The notes: generated by a model from the letters alone, not told the origin. Positions 8,072 through 17,402 are shown, counted from the first letter of the stretch. The stretch: DNA of 64,000 nucleotides from Streptococcus hillyeri (GCF_003686955.1 NZ_RCVM01000003.1:102559-166558), one strand, 5' to 3'. Translations and numbers: made by a program.

Positions 8072-8098
8072 TTAGCACTCTCTTCAAAAGAGTGCTAA
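8072..8098. promoter_or_regulatory. CIRCE element (HrcA operator)
   Basis: TTAGCACTC, 9-bp spacer, GAGTGCTAA: both arms match the CIRCE consensus perfectly. It lies 16 bp upstream of the clpP -35 box. Confidence 0.92.
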
Positions 8099-8247
8099 AA
8101 TTCTTTTGTAAAAATAAGAACAACTGTATTTGCCCTTATTTTTTTCTATTCCTTTAGAGTCAGTTTGTTAGGGCTCGTTTATTTCAAACGATCTAAACTT
8201 ATTTGGCCACTGGACCTCGCCGCTTTCTTATTTTCCAGCGACGACCT

Positions 8248-8270
8248 AAATAGGTCCACTGGACCTATTT
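8248..8270. repeat. Perfect palindrome over the upp stop codon
   Basis: AAATAGGTCCA, one base, TGGACCTATTT: 11-bp arms that include the upp stop codon. CCACTGGACCT within it recurs about 50 bp downstream of the gene (near 8204-8214). It has no T-run and is not a standard terminator. Confidence 0.6.
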
Positions 8271-8894
8271 AGTACCAAACAAGCGGTCTCCTGCATCTCC
8301 AAGTCCTGGGACGATGTAGCCTTGTTCATTGAGTTTTTCGTCAAGGGCTGCTGTATAGATATCAATGTCTGGATGCGCTGCTCTGAGTTTTGCAACTCCT
8401 TCTGGCGCTGCTACCAAGCAGACGAATTTAATGTTAGTTGCTCCGCGTTTTTTCAATGAATCAACACCTAGAATAGCTGAGCCACCTGTCGCAAGCATTG
8501 GGTCAACCAAGAAGACTTGGCGCTGCTCGATATCTTCTGGAAGTTTTACCAAGTATTCAACTGGCTCAAGAGTTTCTTCGTCACGGTACATTCCAATGTG
8601 CCCCACTTTTGCGGCTGGAACAAGACTCAAAAGACCATCAACCATACCGATACCTGCACGCAAAATTGGAACGATTGCTAATTTTTTTCCAGCCAATTGT
8701 TTCTGAATCGTTTTTGTAATCGGCGTCTCAATTTCAACATCTTCAAGTGGAAGATCACGCCACACTTCATATCCCATGAGCATAGCAATTTCATTAACCA
8801 ACTCACGAAAATCTTTTGTAGAGGTCGTTGTACGACGCAAAATAGACAACTTATGCTGAATTAGCGGATGTGCAATAACTTGGAAATTTCCCAT
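8265..8894 (-). CDS. upp: Uracil phosphoribosyltransferase
   Basis: Cytoplasmic pyrimidine-salvage enzyme joining uracil and PRPP to form UMP. The 209-residue length is typical. The PRPP loop [11 protein letters not shown] and the uracil-binding C-terminus ([17 protein letters not shown]) are intact. The start [20 protein letters not shown] is the usual N-terminus, behind a GAGGT-like site. It lies upstream of clpP on the same strand, as commonly seen in streptococci. The stop codon falls inside a perfect palindrome. Confidence 0.97.
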   Translation of the reverse strand: MGNFQVIAHPLIQHKLSILRRTTTSTKDFRELVNEIAMLMGYEVWRDLPLEDVEIETPITKTIQKQLAGKKLAIVPILRAGIGMVDGLLSLVPAAKVGHIGMYRDEETLEPVEYLVKLPEDIEQRQVFLVDPMLATGGSAILGVDSLKKRGATNIKFVCLVAAPEGVAKLRAAHPDIDIYTAALDEKLNEQGYIVPGLGDAGDRLFGTK

Positions 8895-9077
8895 GAGAGA
8901 ACCTCTTTCTATATACGTTTATCCCTAGTATTATATCAAAAAAGTAAGCGGTTGACTATTATTTTTTGTAGAACTAACCATGACAAACACATGGCAAAAA
9001 GCCGTATAACTGTTTTCTAACTACACATATTTTCTCAAGATATTTACATCTGTATATTGGCTTATCCTCGTTTTCAT

Positions 9078-9173
9078 CTACAATACGACGAAAATGTCAA
9101 CAAATAGTTGCGCACAAGCAAACAAATCTTTCTCAGTTAGTCTTTTGAATTCCATCTCATTCTCTCTGTCCAT
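9078..9173 (-). pseudogene. Truncated GNAT acetyltransferase N-terminus
   Basis: A 31-codon open stretch, MDRENEMEFKRLTEKDLFAC then AQLFVDIF, ends at a stop. The MEFKRLTEKDL...AQLFVDIF portion resembles the first strand and helix of GNAT N-acetyltransferases (resistance-type family members begin in this way). No continuation of the fold was found in the roughly 150 bp before upp, so I read it as the left-over 5' end of a deleted gene. 8895-9077 holds the upp upstream region and nothing else I recognise. Confidence 0.4.
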
Positions 9174-9180
9174 AAAAATA

Positions 9181-9222
9181 AGCTCTACTATTTTACCATT
9201 TTTTAGGGAAAATAGCAGAGCT
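9181..9222 (-). terminator. Terminator of the methyltransferase gene
   Basis: AGCTCT...AGAGCT outer arms and CTATTTT/AAAATAG inner arms form a long hairpin on the minus strand, followed by TTATTTTTAT. Confidence 0.7.
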
Positions 9223-9227
9223 GAACC

Positions 9228-9980
9228 TCAATCTTTCTTTGTTACCTTTTGTGCTTTAATGACTAAAAAATCAGGTTTATGTAGTAAATCCCTATACTCG
9301 GGATATTCTTCTAACATCTTATCATCTGGGAGTGGTTCAATCACTTTCTCAATCGTAAAGCCAGCATATATCAAGGTATTAAAAATCTCTGAAAATGTTC
9401 GGTGATATTTTTTGACATTGTCCACAAACCAGACAGACTCACGTTCTCCTGAGACGCTATAATGAGTCAAATTCAAATGTAGACGATTCCCATCGGTATC
9501 TCTAGTCCACCGATCACCACCTGTATGGCAGGTATTGATTGGATGTTCTTGTGAAAAAATCAGAAAGCCATTATCATTTAGCTTATCATAAATTTTAGCA
9601 ATCAAATCCGAAAAATCTGCCACATAGTGAAAAGCTAGCGAACTAACCACCAAATCAAACGAACCATCCAACTGATCGATATCTTCCATCGGTAAATTCA
9701 GGTATTGAATGTTAGGAGCCGTATTTTCAGCCTCAGCAACCGCCAACATCTTCTCAGAAATATCAATCCCAAGAATAGAACTAGCTCCCGCATCACTAAA
9801 TTTCTTGCAGTAATCACCAAATCCACAGCCTAAATCAAGAATCCTTTTACCTTTTAAATCAGGTAATAAGGAAAATAAGGCAGGAATTTCAAAAAGAGTA
9901 TTGGCATTGCGTTCATTTTTTCGAATCTTTTGATACCCCTCAAAAAAGGTATCATTGTCATAGATATTTTGCTTTGCCAT
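9228..9980 (-). CDS. Class I SAM-dependent methyltransferase
   Basis: A 250-residue Rossmann-fold methyltransferase. Motif I is ILDLGCGFGDY, then GIDIS (acidic residue binding the ribose) and the post-motif VVSSLAFHYV. This resembles the YcgJ/UbiE-like group acting on small molecules. The substrate is unknown. Two ATGs occur in tandem (9983 and 9980); the AGGAG site spacing favours the second. It lies 17 bp behind the Har/RclA-like gene on the same strand, so the two are probably one transcript. A clear terminator follows. Confidence 0.85.
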   Translation of the reverse strand: MAKQNIYDNDTFFEGYQKIRKNERNANTLFEIPALFSLLPDLKGKRILDLGCGFGDYCKKFSDAGASSILGIDISEKMLAVAEAENTAPNIQYLNLPMEDIDQLDGSFDLVVSSLAFHYVADFSDLIAKIYDKLNDNGFLIFSQEHPINTCHTGGDRWTRDTDGNRLHLNLTHYSVSGERESVWFVDNVKKYHRTFSEIFNTLIYAGFTIEKVIEPLPDDKMLEEYPEYRDLLHKPDFLVIKAQKVTKKD

Positions 9981-9997
9981 CATAGCTCCTCATTATT

Positions 9998-11314
9998 TTA
10001 AAAATTAAAGACGTCGTTTAAATTCTCAGCCATGGTTGGGTGTGTGAAAATTTGATTTTTGATGTAAGTGTAAGGAATATGGTTATCCATAGCCATTTTG
10101 ATGAGGTTAATGATTTCGTGACTTCCTGCTCCAAAGAGAGTTGCTCCTAGAATTTCATTGGTCTCAGTATTGACAATCACTTTATAAACGCCTCGAAGGT
10201 CATTATTGACATGGGCTCTTGGCATATTAGCTACCAGTAATTCATTGACCTTGTATGGTAAACCTGCTTCTTGCACAGCCTTTTCCGTCAAACCAACCTG
10301 TGACAAAGCAGGATCAATGAAGAGAGAGTTTGGTACATTTTGACGGTTTTGAAGGCTGTAATCTCCTTGACCGGTCAACTTACCAAAAACGATGCGGAAA
10401 TCATCAAGTGATGTGTAAGTGAACTGGAGACCTCCGTTCACATCACCGACCGCATAAACACCAGATACCGTTGTTTCACAGTAGTCATCAACCTGCACAG
10501 CACCACGGTCGGTCAGTTTGATGTCTGTATTTACCAAACCAAGTCCTTCAGTGGCTGGTTTGCGCCCCATGGCGTACATCACCACATCAAAGAGATATTC
10601 TTTGCCGTTTTCAGTGACAACAACCTCCTCACCACGGTTGGCAACTGCTTCTACTTGACTTCCTAGGACAAAGCTGACGCCATCTGCTTCAAGGTACTCT
10701 TGTGCTAATTTGGCAGCCACCTCTTCATAGCGTTCTAAAATGACTGGGGAATTTTCAAAAACAGTGACTTGACTACCTAGACGAGCATAAAGCGAGGCAA
10801 ATTCTAGACCAATATTACCACCACCGATGATTCCAAGTCGTTTTGGTTGTTCAGGTAAATTTTGGATACCTGTACTATCTACCACATGCTTACTCTCTAA
10901 CAGCCCTGGAATTGGAAAGACATTTGACACGGCACCAGTATTGATAACAATGGTTTCTGCTGTTAATTGTTCTGTCTCATCACCAGCTGAAACTTCAATC
11001 ACTTTGTTAGAAATAAATTTAGCATGAGCATTGATGAGATCAGCTCCGCTATTTTCTAAAACCATTTGATTTTTATTGCGAAGACGAGTTGTGACGGTCT
11101 CTTTGAGCGTCATTGCATGATCAAAGGTTAAATTGTTTTCTGCTGCTTGTATCAAGGTTTTAGTCGGAATACAGCCGACATTGATACAAGTGCCACCATA
11201 ATTTGCCGCATTTTGCTCAACAAGAGCAACTTTTTTACCAGCGGCAGCCATTTTACCAGCCAATGTTTTCCCCGCCTTACCAAAGCCGATAACAATCAAA
11301 TCATATGCTTTCAT
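9998..11314 (-). CDS. har: Har/RclA-like flavoprotein disulfide reductase
   Basis: A 438-residue FAD/NAD(P)-dependent class I disulfide oxidoreductase. The FAD dinucleotide fold IVIGFGKAGKT is followed by the redox disulfide GGTCINVGCIPTKT (C43, C48), a second fold GIIGGGNIGLEF and the FAD-ribose motif VYAVGDV. The dimerisation-domain end FTHPTMAENLNDVF keeps the His of the HPT motif. Length and the CINVGC motif fit the RclA group, whose streptococcal member Har reduces hypothiocyanite. The GTG at 11320 is too near GGAGAAG, so the ATG at 11314 is preferred. An oxidative defence role is inferred by family; a general NADH or glutathione-type reductase is the alternative. Confidence 0.75.
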   Translation of the reverse strand: MKAYDLIVIGFGKAGKTLAGKMAAAGKKVALVEQNAANYGGTCINVGCIPTKTLIQAAENNLTFDHAMTLKETVTTRLRNKNQMVLENSGADLINAHAKFISNKVIEVSAGDETEQLTAETIVINTGAVSNVFPIPGLLESKHVVDSTGIQNLPEQPKRLGIIGGGNIGLEFASLYARLGSQVTVFENSPVILERYEEVAAKLAQEYLEADGVSFVLGSQVEAVANRGEEVVVTENGKEYLFDVVMYAMGRKPATEGLGLVNTDIKLTDRGAVQVDDYCETTVSGVYAVGDVNGGLQFTYTSLDDFRIVFGKLTGQGDYSLQNRQNVPNSLFIDPALSQVGLTEKAVQEAGLPYKVNELLVANMPRAHVNNDLRGVYKVIVNTETNEILGATLFGAGSHEIINLIKMAMDNHIPYTYIKNQIFTHPTMAENLNDVFNF

Positions 11315-11455
11315 AAACACTTCTCCACATCTTTTTCTTTAGTTTAACAAACTTTAACGTCGCTGTCATAAATTCGCTACGCCAATTTGAATTCATTTTA
11401 TTTCCGAACGTTATAGCCAAAACAAATCAATTTGTTATCATTTAACACAAATTAC

Positions 11456-11484
11456 TTGACAAGTTTGACATTTTCATTTAGAAT
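11456..11484 (+). promoter_or_regulatory. Promoter of the glycine-riboswitch operon
   Basis: -35 TTGACA (11456-11461), 17-bp spacer, -10 TAGAAT (11479-11484), about 40 bp upstream of the first aptamer. Confidence 0.75.
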
Positions 11485-11521
11485 AAGCACAATTACATAA
11501 AACACCAACCGATTGACGTCA

Positions 11522-11680
11522 TTCTGGAGAAGATTTGATCTACCGAAGGAATTATACTCTCAGGTGCCTTAGGGCAAGGACAGGATGACTGACGGACTTC
11601 TGGAGAGATTCTGCAAGACAGAACACCGAAGGGGCAAGGCGATTTTTCGCTCAATCTCTCAGGTAAAAGGACAGAAGGAA
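11522..11680 (+). promoter_or_regulatory. Tandem glycine riboswitch
   Basis: Two consecutive aptamers. The second (about 11600-11678) has the full set of conserved blocks: CTGGAGAGA, ACCGAAGGGGCAA, CTCTCAGGT and GGACAGA. The first (about 11524-11585) keeps TCTGGAGA, ACCGAAGGA, CTCTCAGGT and GGACAGG but has a short P3 arm. A terminator at 11748-11776 supplies the expression platform. The downstream symporter would be controlled by intracellular glycine. Confidence 0.92.
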
Positions 11681-11747
11681 AATGATGCACTTGTTAAAAG
11701 GGGATGTTCTCATTTTAACAGGATTTTTTGCGACATTCTCCACCTCC

Positions 11748-11776
11748 AGGACTGTGATTTTTCTCAGTCCTTTTTG
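11748..11776 (+). terminator. Glycine riboswitch expression-platform terminator
   Basis: AGGACTG (11748-11754) and CAGTCCT (11765-11771) pair around a 10-nt loop and are followed by TTTTT. Confidence 0.8.
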
Positions 11777-11795
11777 TGTTCAGTGTGGGTGTTTG

Positions 11796-11822
11796 ACAGT
11801 TATTCTAACTTAGAATAACTGT
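11796..11822 (+). repeat. Perfect 11-bp inverted repeat before agcS
   Basis: ACAGTTATTCT and AGAATAACTGT flank a 5-nt loop between the riboswitch terminator and the ribosome site AAGGAG. No T-run follows. It could be a second regulatory hairpin, an mRNA-stabilising structure or a protein operator. Confidence 0.6.
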
Positions 11823-11848
11823 GCAACTTATATTTTAAGGAGTTTTAT

Positions 11849-13201
11849 ATGTCTACTTTTTTCACACATCTTGAAAAGATTCTTTCAACTGTTAATGATT
11901 TGGTTTGGGGACCACCACTTCTCATCTTGTTAGTCGGGACAGGTATCTATCTGACTCTTCGTCTCGGTCTTTTGCAAATTCTCAAACTCCCTAAAGCTTT
12001 CAGTTTAATCTTTGTCCACGACGAGGAACATCACGGAGATATTTCCAGTTTTGCGGCTCTAGCAACAGCTCTTGCGGCTACTGTTGGTACTGGAAATATT
12101 GTCGGAGTGGCTACCGCTATTCAAGCTGGTGGTCCCGGTGCCCTTTTTTGGATGTGGGTAGCTGCTTTCTTTGGAATGGCGACTAAATATGCAGAAGGTC
12201 TTCTTGCTATCAAATACCGTACCAAGGATGATAACGGTGAAATTTCTGGTGGACCTATGTACTATATCCTAAATGGTATGGGGCAAAAATGGCGTCCTCT
12301 CGCAATCTTCTTCGCCTTAGCTGGTGTATTGGTAGCTTGGCTTGGCATCGGAACATTCTCTCAAGTCAATTCCATTACCGGCTCTTTGAAATCTAGCTTT
12401 GGCTTTGCTCCACAAATCGTCAGTGTCATTATCGCCATTATCGTTGCTTTCATTATCTTTGGCGGTATCCAGTCTATTTCTAAAGTAGCTGAAAAAGTGG
12501 TTCCCTTTATGGCTGGACTTTATATCTTAGCTGCTGTTCTTGTTATTCTCTTAAATAGCAATCAAATTCTCCCTACTGTTGCTCTAGTGCTTGAATCTGC
12601 TTTTACAAAATCTGCTGCCATCGGAGGTTTTCTTGGAGCCAGCGTCCAAAAAGCTATGCAGATGGGAATTGCCCGTGGGGTCTTTTCAAATGAATCTGGT
12701 CTAGGCTCTGCACCAATTGCTGCCGCTGCAGCTAAAACCAACGAGCCAGTAGAGCAAGGTCTCATCTCAATGACAGGTACTTTCATTGATACCATTATCA
12801 TCTGTACCTTGACAGGTTTAACCATCCTCATTACTGGTGTTTGGACCAGTGATAGTTTAAAAGGTGCTGATGTCACTCAAGCTGCCTTTAGTGGAACTTT
12901 TGGAGCTATTGGTAGTTTTGCACTGACCATTTCACTAGTTCTCTTTGCCTTTACAACCATTCTAGGCTGGTCTTACTACGGCGAACGTTGTTTTGAATTT
13001 CTTTTCGGAACAAAGCACATTCGCATTTACCGTCTCATTTTCATCCTAATGGTTGCACTAGGTGGCTTCTTAAGCCTTCATATCGTTTGGACGATTGCCG
13101 ACATTGTAAACGGACTGATGGCTATTCCAAATCTCATTGCACTTCTAGCGTTATCACCTATTGTTATCAAAGAAACAAAAATGTATTTTGAGAAAATCTG
13201 A
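11849..13201 (+). CDS. Alanine/glycine:cation symporter (AGCS family)
   Basis: A 450-residue polytopic membrane protein importing alanine or glycine with sodium. The N-terminal NDLVWGPPLLILLVGTGIYL and FAALATALAATVGTGNIVGV are the family signature, and GVFSNESGLGSAPIAAAAAK is the second conserved block. About ten hydrophobic segments run to the C-terminus. The start ATG follows AAGGAG. The tandem glycine riboswitch and terminator immediately upstream suggest that glycine is the relevant substrate and that the gene is shut off or on by it; direction cannot be read here. The next 880 bp downstream hold repeats and no gene. Confidence 0.93.
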   Translation: MSTFFTHLEKILSTVNDLVWGPPLLILLVGTGIYLTLRLGLLQILKLPKAFSLIFVHDEEHHGDISSFAALATALAATVGTGNIVGVATAIQAGGPGALFWMWVAAFFGMATKYAEGLLAIKYRTKDDNGEISGGPMYYILNGMGQKWRPLAIFFALAGVLVAWLGIGTFSQVNSITGSLKSSFGFAPQIVSVIIAIIVAFIIFGGIQSISKVAEKVVPFMAGLYILAAVLVILLNSNQILPTVALVLESAFTKSAAIGGFLGASVQKAMQMGIARGVFSNESGLGSAPIAAAAAKTNEPVEQGLISMTGTFIDTIIICTLTGLTILITGVWTSDSLKGADVTQAAFSGTFGAIGSFALTISLVLFAFTTILGWSYYGERCFEFLFGTKHIRIYRLIFILMVALGGFLSLHIVWTIADIVNGLMAIPNLIALLALSPIVIKETKMYFEKI

Positions 13202-13214
13202 GAATGTATAGTTA

Positions 13215-13514
13215 GCATTTTTGGGACAGTTAGCTTTATGAGGTAAGGACACAAGCCCCCCTAACAGAACTCCATTGCCTGTTTTCAAGCCTAAGACCTA
13301 AACGAGAGTGGGACAAAAGCCATAATTTAGAATCCTTGTCTTCCACTAGCTCTCTGGTTCATAAGCTCAGGCTGAAACTGTCCAGTGGTATGTTTTAGAT
13401 GGACACTCAAAAATGAAGAGGTCTCCAGTTAGGACTTCTAAGCAACCACTGCGTCAAATTATTTCTACACTAAAATTTAAGAGGTTGGGATTTTTTGTCC
13501 CAGCCTCGTCTTTT
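13215..13514. repeat. Mosaic of intergenic repeat modules
   Basis: Non-coding. 13250-13295 is a degenerate copy of the ACAGAGTTCCATTGC...AAGCC module. 13371-13409 is the reverse complement of the module at 6541-6577. GAGTGGGACAAAA (13308 on) and the hairpin GGTTGGGA/TCCCAGCC with TTTTT (13480-13515) belong to the common streptococcal GAGGCTGGGACAAAA type. The latter could terminate plus-strand transcription from agcS. Confidence 0.55.
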
Positions 13515-13789
13515 TATACTCATTCAAAATCAAAATTAGATTTTTATATCCTCTAAGTTTTGATAAAATTATAAATGTAGGGAATTTAAAACATTTCTTT
13601 CAGCAGAGTGGTAAGTTCCCATCATCTCGATTTTGTCGTCTTAGACACTGTAAAAGCGACAATTCTCAGCTCTTCGTAGTTGCTAAAGCTATGACACCAA
13701 AGGTTTGTTGGCGTGCTAACCACATGAGGAGATTTTAGAGAAAAGAAAATATTTTTGTTCCTGTCTAATTTTGATTTTTATAGAGTATA
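13515..13789. mobile_element. MITE-like element, 275 bp
   Basis: Inverted ends of 25 bp (13515-13539 and 13765-13789) share TATACTC and AAAATCAAAATTAG. The ends match those of elements at 41970-42266 and 61010-61409. There is no coding capacity. 13790-14039 holds nothing I recognise. Confidence 0.6.
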
Positions 13790-14039
13790 AGACAGGAAAC
13801 TGTCTATTTCACGCGACCTTGTGGTCGCATTTTAAACTGATGCGGAGAAGTTCAACTTGTGAATACTGTTTTTTACAGGATTCTAATCTCAATATTAAAC
13901 ATAAGTCTGTTTAAAGTTTCAAAACAAATGACAGTCTGAACCACTCCTATCGTTTTACACCACATAAGGTTAATTTTTTCAGATTTTGAAATGAATTCAG
14001 TACTTTTTTTCTTATTATTTATTTTCAATCCTACTCTCT

Positions 14040-14068
14040 TTTACACTTTCATTATCATATGATATAAT
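14040..14068 (+). promoter_or_regulatory. mntE promoter
   Basis: -35 TTTACA (14040-14045), 17-bp spacer, -10 TATAAT (14063-14068). Confidence 0.7.
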
Positions 14069-14095
14069 ACTGAGACATCATTTTTGGGAGGTTTT

Positions 14096-15286
14096 ATGAC
14101 TACTGCATCTGAAAAACTTCAGCTAGCTAAGCGGGGCCCCATTATTTCCATCGTGGCCTATCTGCTCCTCACAGCAGCAAAATTGGCTTCTGGTTATTGG
14201 CTAGGTTCCAGTTCTCTTATCGCCGATGGTTTTAACAATCTTTCTGATATTGTTGGCAATATTGCCTTATTAATAGGCCTTCATTTGGCTAGTCGTCCCG
14301 CTGATAATGACCACAAATTTGGTCATTGGAAGATTGAAGATCTTTCTAGCCTTATCACTTCTTTCATTATGGCTACCGTTGGTTTTCAAGTGTTGATTCA
14401 AACGGTTAGAAAGATGTTGTCGGGACAAAGCTCCGCTATCGACCTAGAAGGTGCTATTGTCGGGATCCTATCTGGTCTTGTGATGTATGCTGTTTACTTC
14501 TATAACAAGAGGCTGTCAAAGCAAGTTCAGTCATCTGCCCTAGCCGCTTCGGCGAAAGATAACCTGTCCGATGCTGTGACTTCTATCGGTACTTCTCTCG
14601 CGATTGTTGCTAGCTCCTTTAACCTCATTTGGCTGGATAATCTGTTTGCCCTGCTGATTACCTATTTTATCTTAAAAACAGCTTATGATATCTTTATCGA
14701 AGCGACCTTTAGCCTCTCTGACGGTTTTGACGATAAACACCTAAAAGCTTACGAGAAAGCTATCTTAGAAATTCCTAAAATTTATGCGGTTAAGTCCCAA
14801 CGTGGTCGAACTTATGGAAGTAACATTTATCTTGATATTATTTTGGAAATGAATCCTGATTTATCTGTCTATGAAAGCCACGAAATTACGGAGCAAGTCG
14901 AAAATATGCTACGTGAACGCTTTGAAGTTTACGATATTGATATCCACGTCGAACCTGCGCCAATTCCCGAAGATGAGATTTTTGAAAATGTTTATCATAA
15001 ACTCTACAAAAACGAAAAAATTATCCTCTCAAAAATCCCAGATTACGAAGAATACCTATCTGATGATTTTCGATTGATTGATAGCGACGGCGCTCTTTTA
15101 ACTAAAGAAGAAGTCATTAAACAGGATAAACACTACTTGAACAACTTTCAATACTTCAAAGTCACCTCAATCAGCCAAAAAACAAAACTTGTGACCTACC
15201 AATTAGAAGGTCATCAACATACCAGCCTTTGGCGACGACACGAAAAATGGTTTTTAATCTATCACCAGATTACAAAAATAAGCTAA
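14096..15286 (+). CDS. mntE: Manganese efflux protein, cation diffusion facilitator
   Basis: A 396-residue CDF transporter closely resembling pneumococcal MntE in length and sequence. Hydrophobic segments start at IISIVAYLLLTAAKL. Metal-site residues are in SSLIADGFNNLSDIVGN and in DNLSDAVTSIG; DHKFGHWKIEDLSSL is the conserved cytoplasmic loop. The C-terminal domain (RTYGSNIYLDI, DIDIHVEPAPIPEDEI) is followed by a streptococcal extension. A TTG at 14084 overlaps the GGGAGG ribosome site, so the ATG at 14096 is chosen. It exports excess Mn2+, complementing the riboswitch-controlled ATPase at 48032. It faces pepF across a shared terminator. Confidence 0.92.
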   Translation: MTTASEKLQLAKRGPIISIVAYLLLTAAKLASGYWLGSSSLIADGFNNLSDIVGNIALLIGLHLASRPADNDHKFGHWKIEDLSSLITSFIMATVGFQVLIQTVRKMLSGQSSAIDLEGAIVGILSGLVMYAVYFYNKRLSKQVQSSALAASAKDNLSDAVTSIGTSLAIVASSFNLIWLDNLFALLITYFILKTAYDIFIEATFSLSDGFDDKHLKAYEKAILEIPKIYAVKSQRGRTYGSNIYLDIILEMNPDLSVYESHEITEQVENMLRERFEVYDIDIHVEPAPIPEDEIFENVYHKLYKNEKIILSKIPDYEEYLSDDFRLIDSDGALLTKEEVIKQDKHYLNNFQYFKVTSISQKTKLVTYQLEGHQHTSLWRRHEKWFLIYHQITKIS

Positions 15287-15319
15287 AAACGGTTGGAGCA
15301 CCCAATCGTAAAATTAAAA

Positions 15320-15357
15320 AGCTAGAGTTCCGCTATTGGGAAGCTCTAGCTTTTTTT
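15320..15357. terminator. Bidirectional terminator between mntE and pepF
   Basis: AGCTAGAG (15320-15327) and CTCTAGCT (15344-15351) are flanked by an A-rich run on the left and seven T residues on the right. Confidence 0.8.
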
Positions 15358-15396
15358 CGTGGCTGAGAACTATTTTTGTCTCAGACTCTTTTTATA

Positions 15397-17199
15397 TTAT
15401 AGATGAACACCTTTTTCAACTAGGGCTTCAAGTTCTGTCAAACGTTCTTCAAAGACTTTGAAGGCTGCGTTGAGGTAATCAACTTTTGTCATATCAACAC
15501 CAGCTTTAGCAATGACATTAAGGGCGTAATCTGAGTTACCTGCTTTGAGGTAATCAAGGTATTTGTCTTTATCTTCTTGCGTACCATGCACAATGCGGTC
15601 TGCTAAGAAGTTTGCTGCTGCAAAACCTGTTGCGTATTGATACACATAATAATTGTAGTAGAAGTGCGGAATACGTGCCCACTCGTATTGAATTTCTGGA
15701 TTGTCTTCCGCTGATATGCCATAATATTTCTCGTTAAGAGACCCATAAAGATTATTAAGGTAATCACTTGTTAAAACCTCGCCATTTTGGTCAGCCACAT
15801 GGATAGCATGTTCAAATTCAGCGAATTGCGTTTGACGGAAGATTGTTCCTCTGAAGCCATCAAGATAATGGTTCAAAATAGCAAAGCGCTGTTTGTCGTC
15901 TTCAACTTCTGCCAACAAGGCCTCTGTCATGATGTTTTCATTAGTTGTTGACGCAATTTCTGCTAAGAAAATACTATAATCACCGTAAACGTATGGTTGG
16001 TTTTCACGAGTATAAGCTGAATGCATACTGTGACCAGTTTCGTGGACAAGTGTATAGAGATTCTCAAGCGTATCTTGCCAGTTCAATAACATAAAGGCAT
16101 TGGTGTCATAGGCACCACCTGAGTAAGCACCTGAACGTTTTCCTTTATTCACATGGACATCAATCCAGCGCTCTGTAAAGGCACGTTTCACACGCGCAGC
16201 ATAATCATCACCAAGAACTGACAACACTTTTTCTGCTTTTACTAGAGCTTCATCATATGTAATAGCCATATCTACTTCTGAAAGTGCTGTATACATATCA
16301 TACATTTTCAAATCATCCAAACCAAGAACTTTTTGACGTAATTTAATGTAACGATGTAACAATGGCAAGTGAGCATTGACTGCTTCAAGGAGTGTGTCAT
16401 AAACTGCTTCTGGGATAAAGTTGGCTGACATAGCTGCTTCACGAGCAGATTTGAAATGACGTACTTTCGCCTTATAGTTGTGAACTTTAACGTTTGTTTG
16501 AAGCGTCTTAGCGTAAGTATGTTGGAACTGCTCATAAGTACCGTACATCGCCTCATAAGCTCCTTGACGAACCTCACGATTTTTTGACTCCATCAAGCTA
16601 ATGTAGTTACCATGAGTCAATTCTTCTACTTCCCCCTTATCATTTGTCACCCAAGGGAAAGCAATGTCTGCATTGTCAAGAACAGAAAAGGTCTCACTAG
16701 CCCCTGAGAAGATTTCTTGAGCTCCTGCAAGTAATTCTTCTGCTTCTTGTGACAAAACATGTTCTTTGGTCTTAAAGAGGCGTTCAAAGTGGTGATTGTA
16801 GAGTTCAAGTTCAGGAGTTTCTTTGACAAATTCAGCGTATGCTTCTTCTGATAACGCCATAAATTCTGGCTCGTAGAAAGCAAATGTTCCACTCAATTTT
16901 GCATAAAGGGCACCAGCCTTTGCTTGAAGTTCTTGATAGTAAGCTACTGTTGTGTCCTCATCGTTTTTCATTGAAGCATAGACATAAAGTTTTTCCAAAC
17001 GACGCATCAACCCCATGTAGGTCTCGGTTGTCTTAAAAAGGCTAGCGCTACTATCCAAAAGATGACCAGCCAATTCTTTTGCGGCGTCAACATCTTGATT
17101 TAGGGAAGCTAATTCTTCCTCCCAAGCGGCATCTGTTGGGAAAATCGTTGTTAAATCCCAAGTGTATTTTTCCTCTAAATGACTTCTATTTTCTGACAT
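15397..17199 (-). CDS. pepF: Oligoendopeptidase F
   Basis: Cytoplasmic zinc metallopeptidase (family M3B) cleaving short peptides. The 600-residue length is typical. The zinc motif HETGH lies at about H386-H390 in [11 protein letters not shown], with the third ligand expected in the following EIAST segment. The C-terminal region [15 protein letters not shown] is conserved in PepF. The start [16 protein letters not shown] follows a GGAGG site. Monocistronic, with its own terminator downstream. Confidence 0.96.
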   Translation of the reverse strand: MSENRSHLEEKYTWDLTTIFPTDAAWEEELASLNQDVDAAKELAGHLLDSSASLFKTTETYMGLMRRLEKLYVYASMKNDEDTTVAYYQELQAKAGALYAKLSGTFAFYEPEFMALSEEAYAEFVKETPELELYNHHFERLFKTKEHVLSQEAEELLAGAQEIFSGASETFSVLDNADIAFPWVTNDKGEVEELTHGNYISLMESKNREVRQGAYEAMYGTYEQFQHTYAKTLQTNVKVHNYKAKVRHFKSAREAAMSANFIPEAVYDTLLEAVNAHLPLLHRYIKLRQKVLGLDDLKMYDMYTALSEVDMAITYDEALVKAEKVLSVLGDDYAARVKRAFTERWIDVHVNKGKRSGAYSGGAYDTNAFMLLNWQDTLENLYTLVHETGHSMHSAYTRENQPYVYGDYSIFLAEIASTTNENIMTEALLAEVEDDKQRFAILNHYLDGFRGTIFRQTQFAEFEHAIHVADQNGEVLTSDYLNNLYGSLNEKYYGISAEDNPEIQYEWARIPHFYYNYYVYQYATGFAAANFLADRIVHGTQEDKDKYLDYLKAGNSDYALNVIAKAGVDMTKVDYLNAAFKVFEERLTELEALVEKGVHL

Positions 17200-17368
17200 G
17201 TCATTCCTCCCAAATCTGTAATAAGATTATTTTATCACAAAACCTTGTCTTTCAACATTCAAAACTGGATTATCAATATATTTTCAAATTTTTCGAAAGA
17301 ATTTCAACTATTTTCAATAACTTCGCCAATAACTTCAACAACTTTTTTCTTAAAATAAGCTAAAACCG

Positions 17369-17396
17369 TTGACATCTCTCGTCAAAGTGCTATACT
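17369..17396 (+). promoter_or_regulatory. trmL promoter
   Basis: -35 TTGACA (17369-17374), 16-bp spacer, -10 TATACT (17391-17396). Confidence 0.75.
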
Positions 17397-17402
17397 AGAA
17401 AA

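Noticed and set aside
11585..11818. A 77-codon open frame over the glycine riboswitch
   Set aside because: It overlaps both aptamer 2 and the terminator, which are conserved RNA; the peptide has no family resemblance.
14084..14095. TTG start for MntE
   Set aside because: The TTG overlaps the GGGAGG ribosome site, and the ATG at 14096 has ideal spacing.
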